24,598 nt of DNA from positions 1 through 24,598 of IMG/VR virus record IMGVR_UViG_3300017963_001791, one strand, 5' to 3'. The DNA comes from a virus. Shown one piece after another: positions 6,675 to 12,531 of this stretch (the first letter of the stretch is position 1; each line of letters begins with the position of its first letter). A program made the translations under genes and the position numbers. Under the pieces are notes generated by a model. It was not told the DNA's origin, did not search any database, and saw only the letters and a list, made by a program, of their open reading frames with translations.

Positions 6675-8580
6675 ACCGCTGGTTGTAGATGTTGAAACTA
6701 CATCTTTCGATAAAGAAGAGAAAGCGTTCAAGCCCTTTAACGGGCACAGAATCGCAGGTGTAGCGATTGGAACTGTTGATGGAAAACAACAATGGTACCT
6801 TCCACTGCGTCATCATTCTGGAGTCGAGAAAAATGAAAATATAAATCTCGAAGTTGGATTACGCTGGTTTAAGGATGTGATGGAATCCGGACGAGATATT
6901 ATAAATCATAACATAAAGTTCGACGGAAGATTTTGGCACCAAGATGGGATCACTGTAAAAGGTGAACTTAAAGATACGATGGTGTTAGCCCGGTTAGTAC
7001 ATAATAGACTGCCAGCTTATAATCTTGACTACTTGTCAAAAGCTTTCTGCGGAATAGATTCCGGCAAAGATAACACGGTTAAAGCCTACTGCAAATCTAT
7101 AAAGTCAAAAGACTACGGTGACGCACCGGCTTCAATGATGGGCAAGTATGCAGAACGAGATGTTAAAATAACTGCAGATTTGTATAACGCTCTCAGCCGG
7201 AAACTACCCGATATCTCTAAGGAGATATGGGAGATCGAGTATAAGTTGACCAAACACCTCCTCGAAAGTGAAATCATCGGAGTCCCCTTAGATATTCAAA
7301 GGCTTAAAACTTCTTACAGAGATGCACTTAGGGATCTTCTTATGGTCCATGAACAAATAAACGAGATAGCTGGAGAAGAAACTGATCCCATGAGTAATAC
7401 GTATTTGTCAAAATTGCTTACTGGAAAATTCGGGATCAAGCCTAAGGCGTTCACCAAAACTGGAAAGGCTCAATGGAACAAGATGGCCTTTGAAACGCTG
7501 GACCATCCGATTGGTAAACCACTTGCACGATATAAAGATATTGATCATTTCATTTCTGCATACTGTAAAGGTTGGATTACGAGGGTTGGAGAGGATGGTA
7601 GATTGCACGCAGATTTTTGGCAGTCAGGAACAAAGACAAGTAGGCTTTCCTGTCATGATCCTAATTTGCAGAACGTCCCTCTGGAAGCCGAAATCCACGT
7701 ACGAGTTGATGAGGAAACTTATGGACTTGTAATGGCAGATTATTCCCAAATGGAATACAGGATTTTTGGACACTATACAAAAGACGAAGCTATACTTGGC
7801 GAGTACAATAAAAATCCTTATATGGATTTCCACGGTCATCTAGCTGGTATGCTGGGAGTTGATAGGCAGTTTGCAAAACAATTAAATTTCTCGTTCATTT
7901 ATGGAATGGGAAAGAAAAAGTTGATTGCTAACTTGGCCGGACTAATAGCGTTGAAGGCCGGCGATGATAAAGAGATGGCAGAAAGAATGCGGACTTATTT
8001 AACTGGTGCTGGAACTGCAACTGCTCAGAGGGCCAAGCAGCTGGATTTGTCCGAAACTACACAGCTTGCGGAAAAAGTTTATGCAGATTATCACAGGAAA
8101 TTTCCATCGATTAGACAATTTCAAACTAAAGTCAACGACGCGGTAAAGCGGAGAGGTTGGGTTAAAAACTGGTTTGGCCGACGTTATGTATTTGAACCGG
8201 GGTCTCCAGTTCACCAAGCTGTGAATTATTTAATTCAGGGTTCCGCTGCGGATTGTTTTAAAACCCGACTCGTTTCATTATTCAGGGAAGTAATTCCAAA
8301 TTACCCTGGTGTATCGTTGTTAACTCAAGTCCATGACTCAGTTATTTTTATGGTCCCTAAGGAGATGATGGTAGACTTCGCAATCGACATGCAGAAGTGT
8401 TTAGAGGATACTCCGATGTTTCGAGTTCCCATGTTGGCGGATATAAAAGTTGCTAACGAGTACTGGTCGCAGGGATTTGAAATTGAAGCAAGGCCTGAGT
8501 TAGTTGGAGAAAAACAATTCAGGACTGCAATACAAGAAGGCATAGAGAAATCAAAATCTCAAACGGTTCGCGGATGGTAA
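6628..8580 (+). CDS. polA: Family A DNA polymerase with 3'-5' exonuclease domain
   Basis: 650-aa phage replicative polymerase of the Pol I (family A) type. Counting from ATG 6628: exonuclease Exo I VDVETT with D21/E23, Exo II NHNIKFDG with D99, and Exo III YAERDVKIT at 174-182; polymerase motif A DYSQMEYRI 371-379 (metal-binding D371), motif B from R413 to G426 with K417, F421 and Y425 as in Pol I R...K...F...YG, and motif C QVHDS 567-571 (metal-binding D570). The 5'-nuclease domain is absent. An upstream in-frame ATG exists at 6583, but AAGGAG at 6615-6620 fits ATG 6628. The stop TAA lies inside the first copy of a 39-bp direct repeat. As the last gene of the nucleotide cassette it would be the enzyme that incorporates any modified dNTP. 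Confidence 0.93.
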   Translation: MLLNTVAYLPQFPKDEPLVVDVETTSFDKEEKAFKPFNGHRIAGVAIGTVDGKQQWYLPLRHHSGVEKNENINLEVGLRWFKDVMESGRDIINHNIKFDGRFWHQDGITVKGELKDTMVLARLVHNRLPAYNLDYLSKAFCGIDSGKDNTVKAYCKSIKSKDYGDAPASMMGKYAERDVKITADLYNALSRKLPDISKEIWEIEYKLTKHLLESEIIGVPLDIQRLKTSYRDALRDLLMVHEQINEIAGEETDPMSNTYLSKLLTGKFGIKPKAFTKTGKAQWNKMAFETLDHPIGKPLARYKDIDHFISAYCKGWITRVGEDGRLHADFWQSGTKTSRLSCHDPNLQNVPLEAEIHVRVDEETYGLVMADYSQMEYRIFGHYTKDEAILGEYNKNPYMDFHGHLAGMLGVDRQFAKQLNFSFIYGMGKKKLIANLAGLIALKAGDDKEMAERMRTYLTGAGTATAQRAKQLDLSETTQLAEKVYADYHRKFPSIRQFQTKVNDAVKRRGWVKNWFGRRYVFEPGSPVHQAVNYLIQGSAADCFKTRLVSLFREVIPNYPGVSLLTQVHDSVIFMVPKEMMVDFAIDMQKCLEDTPMFRVPMLADIKVANEYWSQGFEIEARPELVGEKQFRTAIQEGIEKSKSQTVRGW

Positions 8581-8615
8581 TCGGCACCGGGTAAAATTGT
8601 AATGTAGATTACATT
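8577..8615. repeat. 39-bp direct repeat, copy 1
   Basis: Exact direct repeat with the element at 8624-8662, period 47 bases. Each copy holds GTAATCGGCACCGGG followed by the dyad TGTAATGTAGATTACA. This copy begins one base before the stop codon TAA of the DNA polymerase gene. Confidence 0.95.
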
Positions 8616-8713
8616 ACAGCGCAGTAATCGGCACCGGGTAAAATTGTAATGTAGATTACATTTTCCTAAATTGCAACTTGGATTACATTTTACTTTTTGC
8701 AACATAGATTACA
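8598..8713. promoter_or_regulatory. Cluster of four TGTAAT-type dyad sites (operator- or iteron-like)
   Basis: Four 16-bp sites: TGTAATGTAGATTACA at 8598-8613 and 8645-8660, TGCAACTTGGATTACA at 8672-8687 and TGCAACATAGATTACA at 8698-8713. The half-sites TGTAAT and ATTACA are perfect inverted repeats with 4 bases between them in the first two; the last two keep the right half and a diverged left half. Start-to-start spacing is 47, 27 and 26 bases. Near-identical sites recur at 10211-10309. This is the pattern of a dimeric DNA-binding protein; whether it is a repressor, activator or origin-binding protein cannot be told. The binding protein is not identifiable in the window. Confidence 0.7.
8624..8662. 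repeat. 39-bp direct repeat, copy 2
   Basis: Second exact copy of the 8577-8615 element, separated from it by CACAGCGCA-type spacer sequence of 8 bases. The spacer junction also forms ATTAC (8613-8617) facing GTAAT (8624-8628). Confidence 0.95.
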
Positions 8714-8906
8714 ATGTGCGGAAATACGCAATATAAGCAAACATGAGCGAAAGTTAGCAATTTGATGAAATCCTTGAAAATCCAGAAAAAACGGCTTAAC
8801 AGGACGGCGGCTCCAACGTTTTCTCAATGCAAGCTATAAGCTAATATAGCTATATCTACATACGGCTAGAACGTCCGGAAACGGCGTCTAAGAGCTTTTA
8901 AAATCA

Positions 8907-8937
8907 TGCGCTATAAGTAGCTAATAACATTACGAAA
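8907..8937. repeat. Imperfect 31-bp direct repeat, copy 1
   Basis: Starts TGCGCTATAAGTAGCTAA and ends CATTACGAAA; differs from the copy at 9008-9038 by about three bases. A shorter related stretch, AAGCTATAAGCTAATATAG, lies at 8831-8849. Confidence 0.85.
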
Positions 8938-9007
8938 TTTCGATTATCGTCCTTTTTGCCAAACGTACTATTGCAGTTCTGCATAGCAAGCTTTTTTATG
9001 GGAAATG

Positions 9008-9038
9008 TGCGCTCTAAGTAGCTAATTTCATTACGAAA
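9008..9038. repeat. Imperfect 31-bp direct repeat, copy 2
   Basis: Starts TGCGCTCTAAGTAGCTAA and ends CATTACGAAA, 101 bases downstream of copy 1. Lies just upstream of the 9069-9096 promoter. Confidence 0.85.
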
Positions 9039-9068
9039 AATTTATTTTGAAATTAATTCATTTTTTTG

Positions 9069-9096
9069 TTGCAACTACTAGCGGCCATGCTATAAT
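9069..9096 (+). promoter_or_regulatory. Sigma70-type promoter for the small-protein module
   Basis: -35-like TTGCAA at 9069-9074 and a perfect -10 TATAAT at 9091-9096, spacing 16 bases. Transcription would start near 9103 and read the 54-aa gene at 9155, then the hammerhead and the downstream genes. The sequence right after the -10 (TACAATTACA) carries ATTACA half-sites like those in the dyad clusters, so the same regulator might act here. Confidence 0.7.
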
Positions 9097-9154
9097 TACA
9101 ATTACAGCAAGCGCATAAGCGCGATAAAAAAAGAAAAAGAAAAAGGAGAACAAA

Positions 9155-9319
9155 ATGAAAAACACGATGAAAAAAGCAACCGCGAAACTCGATTGGGATA
9201 ACCAAAAAGCAAAACGCAACTTATACAAGGCTGGCTGCGGCCGCTGGACCCAGACACTTCACCAGCGGTTTGGGGTTGCAGAAACCAAGGTCCGGATCGA
9301 CGAAACAATTACATGGTAG
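9155..9319 (+). CDS. Small basic protein, 54 aa, function unknown
   Basis: ATG 9155 is preceded at good distance by AAAAGGAGAA (9141-9150), and the frame runs to TAG at 9317-9319. The protein begins MKNTMKKATAKLDWDNQKAK and ends VRIDETITW. It is Lys/Arg-rich with Trp and one Cys (AGCGRW) and has no recognisable domain or membrane segment. It is the first gene after the 9069-9096 promoter, and its stop codon lies 3 bases before a hammerhead ribozyme, so its mRNA would get a new 3' end by self-cleavage shortly after the stop. A role in DNA or RNA binding is possible from charge alone; nothing more can be said. Confidence 0.65.
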   Translation: MKNTMKKATAKLDWDNQKAKRNLYKAGCGRWTQTLHQRFGVAETKVRIDETITW

Positions 9320-9322
9320 TAT

Positions 9323-9380
9323 AGCTTAGCGAAACGCCCTCCGGGGCGTCCGGGAAAAATCCCGCTGATGAGCATAAGCT
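9323..9380 (+). ncRNA. Type II hammerhead self-cleaving ribozyme
   Basis: All core parts of the hammerhead are present in type II (stem II open) order. Stem II 5' strand AGCTTAGC 9323-9330; GAAA 9331-9334; stem III ACGCCC (9334-9339) / GGGCGT (9344-9349) closed by tetraloop TCCG; the cleavage triplet GTC ends at C9350; stem I CGGGA (9351-9355) / TCCCG (9360-9364) closed by AAAA; core CTGATGA 9365-9371; stem II 3' strand GCATAAGCT 9372-9380, which pairs with the 5' strand over 8 bp with one bulged A. Predicted cleavage is between 9350 and 9351. It sits 3 bases after the stop of the 54-aa gene and 33 bases before the next start, so it would split the polycistronic message between the two genes. 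Confidence 0.88.
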
Positions 9381-9413
9381 TAACAGAATATACTTATAGA
9401 AGGAGATTTTAAA

Positions 9414-9854
9414 ATGGCGAAAAAAGAAAAAGCGGCAAAAGTGGAAAACACGGAAAACACGGAAAACTTGGACGAGAAAATCAAGGCGGAAAAAGCAGCG
9501 GAAAAAGCTGAAATTTCAGCGAGAAGAAAAATCACGAAAACTCAGCAAGAAAACCTGGATGCAGCACTAAATAAAATGCAGGAGGCCTCGGACATCCTGG
9601 AGGCGGCAAGCTTGATGATTAATCTCGATGAAGTTGCGAATGATCATCCTTCCTACAGAATCTGGAAAAAACTTGGAAAAACTGCGAACTCCCTGGACAG
9701 CGTTTTCAACAAATTCCATAGCAGCAAAAAAGGAAAACTTTCCGCGGCGGCAAAAACTCGCAAACTGGAGAAACTGCGGGCCCAGGAAAAAGCATTGCTT
9801 GAGGAACTCGAAGCTGAGGGAATTTCCCTTGACGATCTAAACACCGAAATTTAG
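9414..9854 (+). CDS. Lys/Glu/Ala-rich coiled-coil protein, function unknown
   Basis: 146 aa, preceded by AGAAGGAGAT (9399-9408). Very rich in K, E and A. The N-terminal 50 residues are low-complexity (including a repeated ENT triplet), then a helical middle (NLDAALNKMQEASDILEAAS), and a C-terminal coiled coil KLEKLRAQEKALLEELEAEG (residues about 118-137) followed by ISLDDL. The C-terminal helix resembles those of the 9923 and 10821 gene products. It lies directly downstream of the hammerhead, so its message would begin with the 5'-OH product of cleavage. No enzyme motif is visible. It may be a phage accessory protein that binds nucleic acid or oligomerises; this is inference. Confidence 0.75.
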   Translation: MAKKEKAAKVENTENTENLDEKIKAEKAAEKAEISARRKITKTQQENLDAALNKMQEASDILEAASLMINLDEVANDHPSYRIWKKLGKTANSLDSVFNKFHSSKKGKLSAAAKTRKLEKLRAQEKALLEELEAEGISLDDLNTEI

Positions 9855-9909
9855 AATTCTTAATCCGGGAGCCTCCTTAGCAGGGGGCTTCCACTTAAGA
9901 ATTTTAAAT
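9849..9909 (+). other. Long imperfect intergenic stem-loop
   Basis: A 15-bp outer stem (9849-9863 with 9895-9909, one G-T wobble), a small internal loop (TCC against AC), and a 10-bp inner stem (9867-9876 with 9883-9892, with two G-T pairs) closed by a 6-base loop. The structure spans the stop codon of the 146-aa gene and ends before the AGGAG of the next gene. There is no U-run after it, so it is not a typical rho-independent terminator. An mRNA processing or stabilising element is more likely. Confidence 0.65.
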
Positions 9910-9922
9910 ACAGGAGAGCATG

Positions 9923-10210
9923 ATGTCAATAGAAATAGAAAAAGAAAAATTGCGGAAAGCCCGTGCTGTAGCACACTTCGAGTTCATGGAAGCATACGCA
10001 CGAGTTGAAGAACTCGAGAGAGATCTAGAAAATCTCAAAATAGCAATCCCGAAAGCGCAGGCGGCTATGCTGCGGTTTAAGCGCAAGCGGAACGAACTAG
10101 ACGCCGAATGGGAAGCTAAGGATTACGATAATTTGGAGAAGCTTGCCAAAATTGAAAAGGTGAAAAGGATTAAAGCCCAGTTAGCGAAGCTTGAAGCTGA
10201 ATTGGAATAG
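9923..10210 (+). CDS. Small coiled-coil protein, function unknown
   Basis: 95 aa, almost entirely predicted helix with heptad-like spacing: ARVEELERDLENLKIAIPKA in the first half and KRIKAQLAKLEAELE at the C-terminus. Two ATG codons are adjacent (9920, 9923); the AGGAG at 9912-9916 has better spacing to the second. The protein is highly charged, without Cys and without membrane segments. Its C-terminal KL..L.ELE helix resembles those of the 9414 and 10821 products. The stop TAG lies inside the first copy of the 66-bp tandem repeat. It is part of the small-gene module behind the 9069-9096 promoter. Function cannot be assigned. Confidence 0.7.
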   Translation: MSIEIEKEKLRKARAVAHFEFMEAYARVEELERDLENLKIAIPKAQAAMLRFKRKRNELDAEWEAKDYDNLEKLAKIEKVKRIKAQLAKLEAELE

Positions 10211-10341
10211 TGTAATCTAAATTACAATGTAATCTACATTACAATTTTGTCAGGTGCAGATTACTGCACTAAATAGTGTAATCTAAATTACAATGTAATC
10301 TACATTACAATTTTGTCAGGTGCAGATTACTGCACTAAATA
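10206..10341. repeat. Two-copy tandem repeat, 66-bp unit
   Basis: Two exact tandem copies (10206-10271 and 10272-10337, identity running on to 10341). Each holds TGTAATCTAAATTACA, TGTAATCTACATTACA, TTTTGTCAGG and the dyad GTGCAGATTACTGCAC. The first copy starts at the stop codon of the 9923 gene, as the 8577 repeat starts at the polymerase stop. Confidence 0.95.
10211..10309. promoter_or_regulatory. Second cluster of TGTAAT-type dyad sites
   Basis: Four sites: 10211-10226, 10228-10243, 10277-10292 and 10294-10309. All keep perfect TGTAAT/ATTACA halves with 4 bases between. Within each pair starts are 17 bases apart. Each repeat unit also has a promoter-like TTGTCA and, 17 bases on, TAAATA, with the dyad GTGCAGATTACTGCAC (10254-10269, 10320-10335) exactly filling the spacer. 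That arrangement resembles an operator inside a promoter; the -10 match is weak. Confidence 0.65.
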
Positions 10342-10360
10342 TTTATAGAAAGGAAATGAA

Positions 10361-10576
10361 ATGGGAAAAGAAATGAAAAAATCGGAGTTGGAGAAATTTA
10401 AAGCCATGATCTCGGAGCCGGAAATGCGCACTATATGCGAAGCTATAGCAAGCTTGGAAAAAACACACGCTGTAGTAGCGATCCTGAAAGCGACTGAGTG
10501 CCGTCTCGGCGAGGCGGCGGCGATCATGCGTAGCATTAAAAGAGATATGGCGCTTGCTCGCCGAGGTGAAAAATGA
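10361..10576 (+). CDS. Small helical protein, function unknown
   Basis: 71 aa, with AAAGGAAA before ATG 10361 and immediately downstream of the second dyad cluster, so probably controlled by it. The sequence is mainly helical (KKSELEKFKAMISEPEMRTI, then ASLEKTHAVVAILKATECRL) with a basic C-terminus MALARRGEK. One alternating stretch, AVVAILK, could be amphipathic but is too short for a membrane span. Its stop TGA overlaps the ATG of the next gene in an ATGA, which implies translational coupling. It is rich in GC-ending codons compared with the metabolic genes at the left of the window. No family is recognised. Confidence 0.65.
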   Translation: MGKEMKKSELEKFKAMISEPEMRTICEAIASLEKTHAVVAILKATECRLGEAAAIMRSIKRDMALARRGEK

Positions 10577-10770
10577 AATTTAAAATTTACAGGAATGAAA
10601 GTTATCTAGAATTCATCAATTTGAGAATAAAAAGATTCTGGATTGAATTGAGATTTAGATCGGCGGAAGATGGCATTACACGGCATCTTAATATAACTGC
10701 TATTTTACAGCAGACTTGCTCAACCTTAAGGAAAACGTTGTTTTCAATTACTCTGTATGGACAGGAATAA
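10573..10770 (+). CDS. Small hypothetical protein
   Basis: 65 aa, starting in the ATGA overlap with the preceding gene. It begins MKFKIYRNESYLEFINLRIK and is mixed alpha/beta in look, basic, with an aromatic-rich IKRFWIELRFR stretch and one Cys. Codon use is more AT-rich than its neighbours. No recognised domain. Support rests on the coupled start and on the fact that it fills the gap before the next ribosome binding site; it could be spurious. Confidence 0.5.
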   Translation: MKFKIYRNESYLEFINLRIKRFWIELRFRSAEDGITRHLNITAILQQTCSTLRKTLFSITLYGQE

Positions 10771-10820
10771 GCGACTTACTGGCGTAACCAGTTTATTATA
10801 TTTCACGAAGGAGACAAACT

Positions 10821-11228
10821 ATGGGAATGGATGACAAGACAAAGAAGGCAATGGCAGCAGCGGAAAAAGCGAAGGCTCGCGAGGCGGCTAAGGAAGCGGC
10901 TAAGGCCGTACGTGAGAAAAACAAAGCCGATAAAAAGAAGGAAGCTGAAACCCGCGAACCGGTTACTGAGGTTCCGGAGTTCAGGGATGCAGCTGGAAAC
11001 CTGTTCAAGTACACCCGCCGGGATTTCCCGAAGTCCAAAGAGGGCTCCTTGGGCTGGTGCGATTACCAGATCCAGAACTGGACTGAGCGGAAAAAGCAGG
11101 TTGAACTCAGAGGCGATCCCAAGAAAAGGAAACTCGACAAACTGCAGAAACTCAGGGAACAGCTGGCCGAGCTCGAGAAGGAACTCGGCGGCGAAGATAT
11201 TCCCGAAGCCGAAGGAGACGGCGAATAG
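10821..11228 (+). CDS. Lys/Ala-rich N-terminus, coiled-coil C-terminus protein, function unknown
   Basis: 135 aa, with AAGGAGAC before ATG 10821. Residues 1-50 are a highly charged Ala/Lys/Glu helix (AAAEKAKAREAAKEAAKAV). A folded-looking central part follows (RDAAGNLFKYTRRDFPKS then SLGWCDYQIQNWTERKK), then a C-terminal coiled coil KLDKLQKLREQLAELEKELG. The C-terminal helix resembles those of the 9414 and 9923 products, so these may share an interaction surface. A longer open frame at 10831-11397 is rejected as a shadow. The GC content is higher than in the metabolic genes. A stem-loop follows the gene. No function can be assigned. Confidence 0.7.
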   Translation: MGMDDKTKKAMAAAEKAKAREAAKEAAKAVREKNKADKKKEAETREPVTEVPEFRDAAGNLFKYTRRDFPKSKEGSLGWCDYQIQNWTERKKQVELRGDPKKRKLDKLQKLREQLAELEKELGGEDIPEAEGDGE

Positions 11229-11260
11229 CGCAAGCTATTATTTAGCAAGCTTATTTAATT

Positions 11261-11297
11261 GCAAGGGCTCTCTCAGCCGCACTGGGAGGGCCCTTGC
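11261..11297 (+). terminator. Strong intergenic hairpin, possible terminator or attenuator
   Basis: 14-bp stem GCAAGGGCTCTCTC / GGGAGGGCCCTTGC with two G-T pairs and a 9-base loop. It lies between the 10821 gene and the ligase ribosome binding site. It is followed by GGCTTTG rather than a long T-run, so termination would be partial at best. Confidence 0.5.
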
Positions 11298-11318
11298 GGC
11301 TTTGAAAGGAGAAGGATT

Positions 11319-12125
11319 ATGTGGCCAACTCACACCCCGCTTAAACCGAAGAACTTCAACCCAGTTAAAGCAACCCCTCCATTTTATATGGAACTAAAAG
11401 ATGATGGCTACCGGTTTACAATATCCGTGTATAAGGGTGTACTACAAGTAATGATGTCTGGAACAAGAATAAATCATGTCAACAAAGTCAAAAGACATCT
11501 ACCAGCTTGGGTTTATCAACTGCCCGAACAGTCCGTAGTTGAATGCGAATTCTTTCTACCTGAGAAACCAGCCTCCTTAGTACCGAGTGCCATCAAGGGG
11601 ACCATTCCGGATATACTTTCTATCAATGCTTTTGCTATTCCATTTTATCACGGAACTGATGTACGAGATTTAGATTACCATTTGATGAATTCGCTGATAG
11701 CCACGGTAACCGGGAAAGCTCCGGAATTTCAAGTGGTGCCTACAATGCCCGATCTGAGCGCACTTGAGGCGATGGCCAAGCTAAGGAGAGTTGAGGGTTT
11801 TGTTCTCAAGGAGAGGGGATACGCGAATTGGTGGAAGGTAAAAATTGAGCACACAGCAGATCTTAAAGTTTCCGGACTTCAAGGTGGACGTGGAAAGTAC
11901 TTTGGTAAAGTAGGAGCCGTGATTCTACAGGATGGAACAGGAAGGGAAGTTGGAACTGCTGGCGGATTTGATGATGCTACTAGATTCGCGATCACAGAAA
12001 AGGATATAGGAAGAATATGTGAAATAAAATACCAGTACATAACTGAGCATGGGAAACTGAGGCATGGTAGATTCAAGCGCTGGCGGGAGGACAAGGACGT
12101 TGCGGAGGTAATTGCATATGGCTAA
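11319..12125 (+). CDS. ATP-dependent DNA ligase
   Basis: 268 aa, short single-unit phage ligase that seals nicks during replication or repair. Motif I ELKDDGYR has the adenylated Lys at K27 and the KxDGxR pattern to R32. Motif III-like VECEFF is at 74-79, motif IV VEGFVLK at 158-164 and motif V WWKVK at 171-175. The C-terminal part (from about 180) matches an OB-fold with LRHGRFKRWREDKD, the usual end of the family. An upstream in-frame ATG at 11259 lies in a hairpin without a ribosome binding site; AAAGGAGAAGG (11306-11315) fixes the start at 11319. The stop overlaps the nuclease gene by 8 bases, so the two are co-translated. Confidence 0.9.
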   Translation: MWPTHTPLKPKNFNPVKATPPFYMELKDDGYRFTISVYKGVLQVMMSGTRINHVNKVKRHLPAWVYQLPEQSVVECEFFLPEKPASLVPSAIKGTIPDILSINAFAIPFYHGTDVRDLDYHLMNSLIATVTGKAPEFQVVPTMPDLSALEAMAKLRRVEGFVLKERGYANWWKVKIEHTADLKVSGLQGGRGKYFGKVGAVILQDGTGREVGTAGGFDDATRFAITEKDIGRICEIKYQYITEHGKLRHGRFKRWREDKDVAEVIAYG

Positions 12126-12531
12126 AGGCGAATTTAAACTTCAAGCTGCCATACGCCGTCTGATAGCGCACATGGGCGGCAAAGATGAGAAGATGCATGG
12201 CAATATGTATCAATCCGGAATTCCGGATCTTCTTGTTGGGTTTAATGAACAATTTCTATTCATCGAATTGAAGTGGAAAGAAATTTACACAATCGGTGAA
12301 GCCTTTATGGAATTGAGACCGACACAAAGAAAGTTCTTCTTATTATGGAAACAATGGCCCGCCTACATATTAGTAGGAAGGCCACCATTCCTTGACGAGG
12401 AGACAGAAGTGTGTCTTATTAAAGCCTCTGAAATAAATAGTTCAGAGTTTGATACCCGAGTTTCTTGGATGACCTTGAAAGAGGCCACCGAAATTTTATT
12501 TTCCAGTACTCGGGATTCCGAGAGCCGCTAA
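12118..12531 (+). CDS. VRR-NUC-type PD-(D/E)xK nuclease
   Basis: 137 aa. The active-site pattern is clear: GIPDLLVG (34-41) gives the catalytic Asp, FIELK (48-52) gives the (D/E)xK part, and the LRPTQRKFF helix follows as in VRR-NUC domains, with the strand AYILVG after it. Such phage nucleases are thought to act on branched or flapped DNA. ATG 12118 lies 9 bases after GGAGG (12104-12108); the TTG at 12112 is too close. It is translationally coupled to the ligase, which fits a shared role in repair or recombination. It is the last + strand gene, and its 3' end overlaps the - strand gene by 36 bases. Confidence 0.85.
   Translation: MAKGEFKLQAAIRRLIAHMGGKDEKMHGNMYQSGIPDLLVGFNEQFLFIELKWKEIYTIGEAFMELRPTQRKFFLLWKQWPAYILVGRPPFLDEETEVCLIKASEINSSEFDTRVSWMTLKEATEILFSSTRDSESR

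Larger units (their letters stand above)
8581..9154. other. 574-bp non-coding region (candidate control region or replication origin)
   Basis: No credible gene on either strand. It contains the four dyad sites at its left end, an inverted repeat GCTATA/TATAGC (8833-8838/8845-8850), a diverged 31-bp direct repeat (8907-8937 and 9008-9038), AT-rich stretches with T-runs near 9060, and a promoter at 9069-9096. Its place just after the DNA polymerase gene, the repeated protein-binding-like sites and AT-richness are compatible with a replication origin or a regulatory hub; nothing seen decides between these. Confidence 0.55.

Noticed and set aside
8577-8713. CRISPR array
   Set aside because: Only two exact 39-bp repeats with a spacer of 8 bases, and the other sites are diverged and irregularly spaced; no cas genes.
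9849-9909. A second hammerhead or a normal rho-independent terminator
   Set aside because: It lacks CTGATGA and GAAA core strands, and there is no U-run after the stem.
10831-11397. Long open frame (188 codons) overlapping the 10821 gene and the ligase start
   Set aside because: It has Arg/Ser-rich low-complexity composition, no ribosome binding site, and runs through a hairpin and the ligase ribosome binding site. It is a frame shadow of the A/G-rich 10821 gene.
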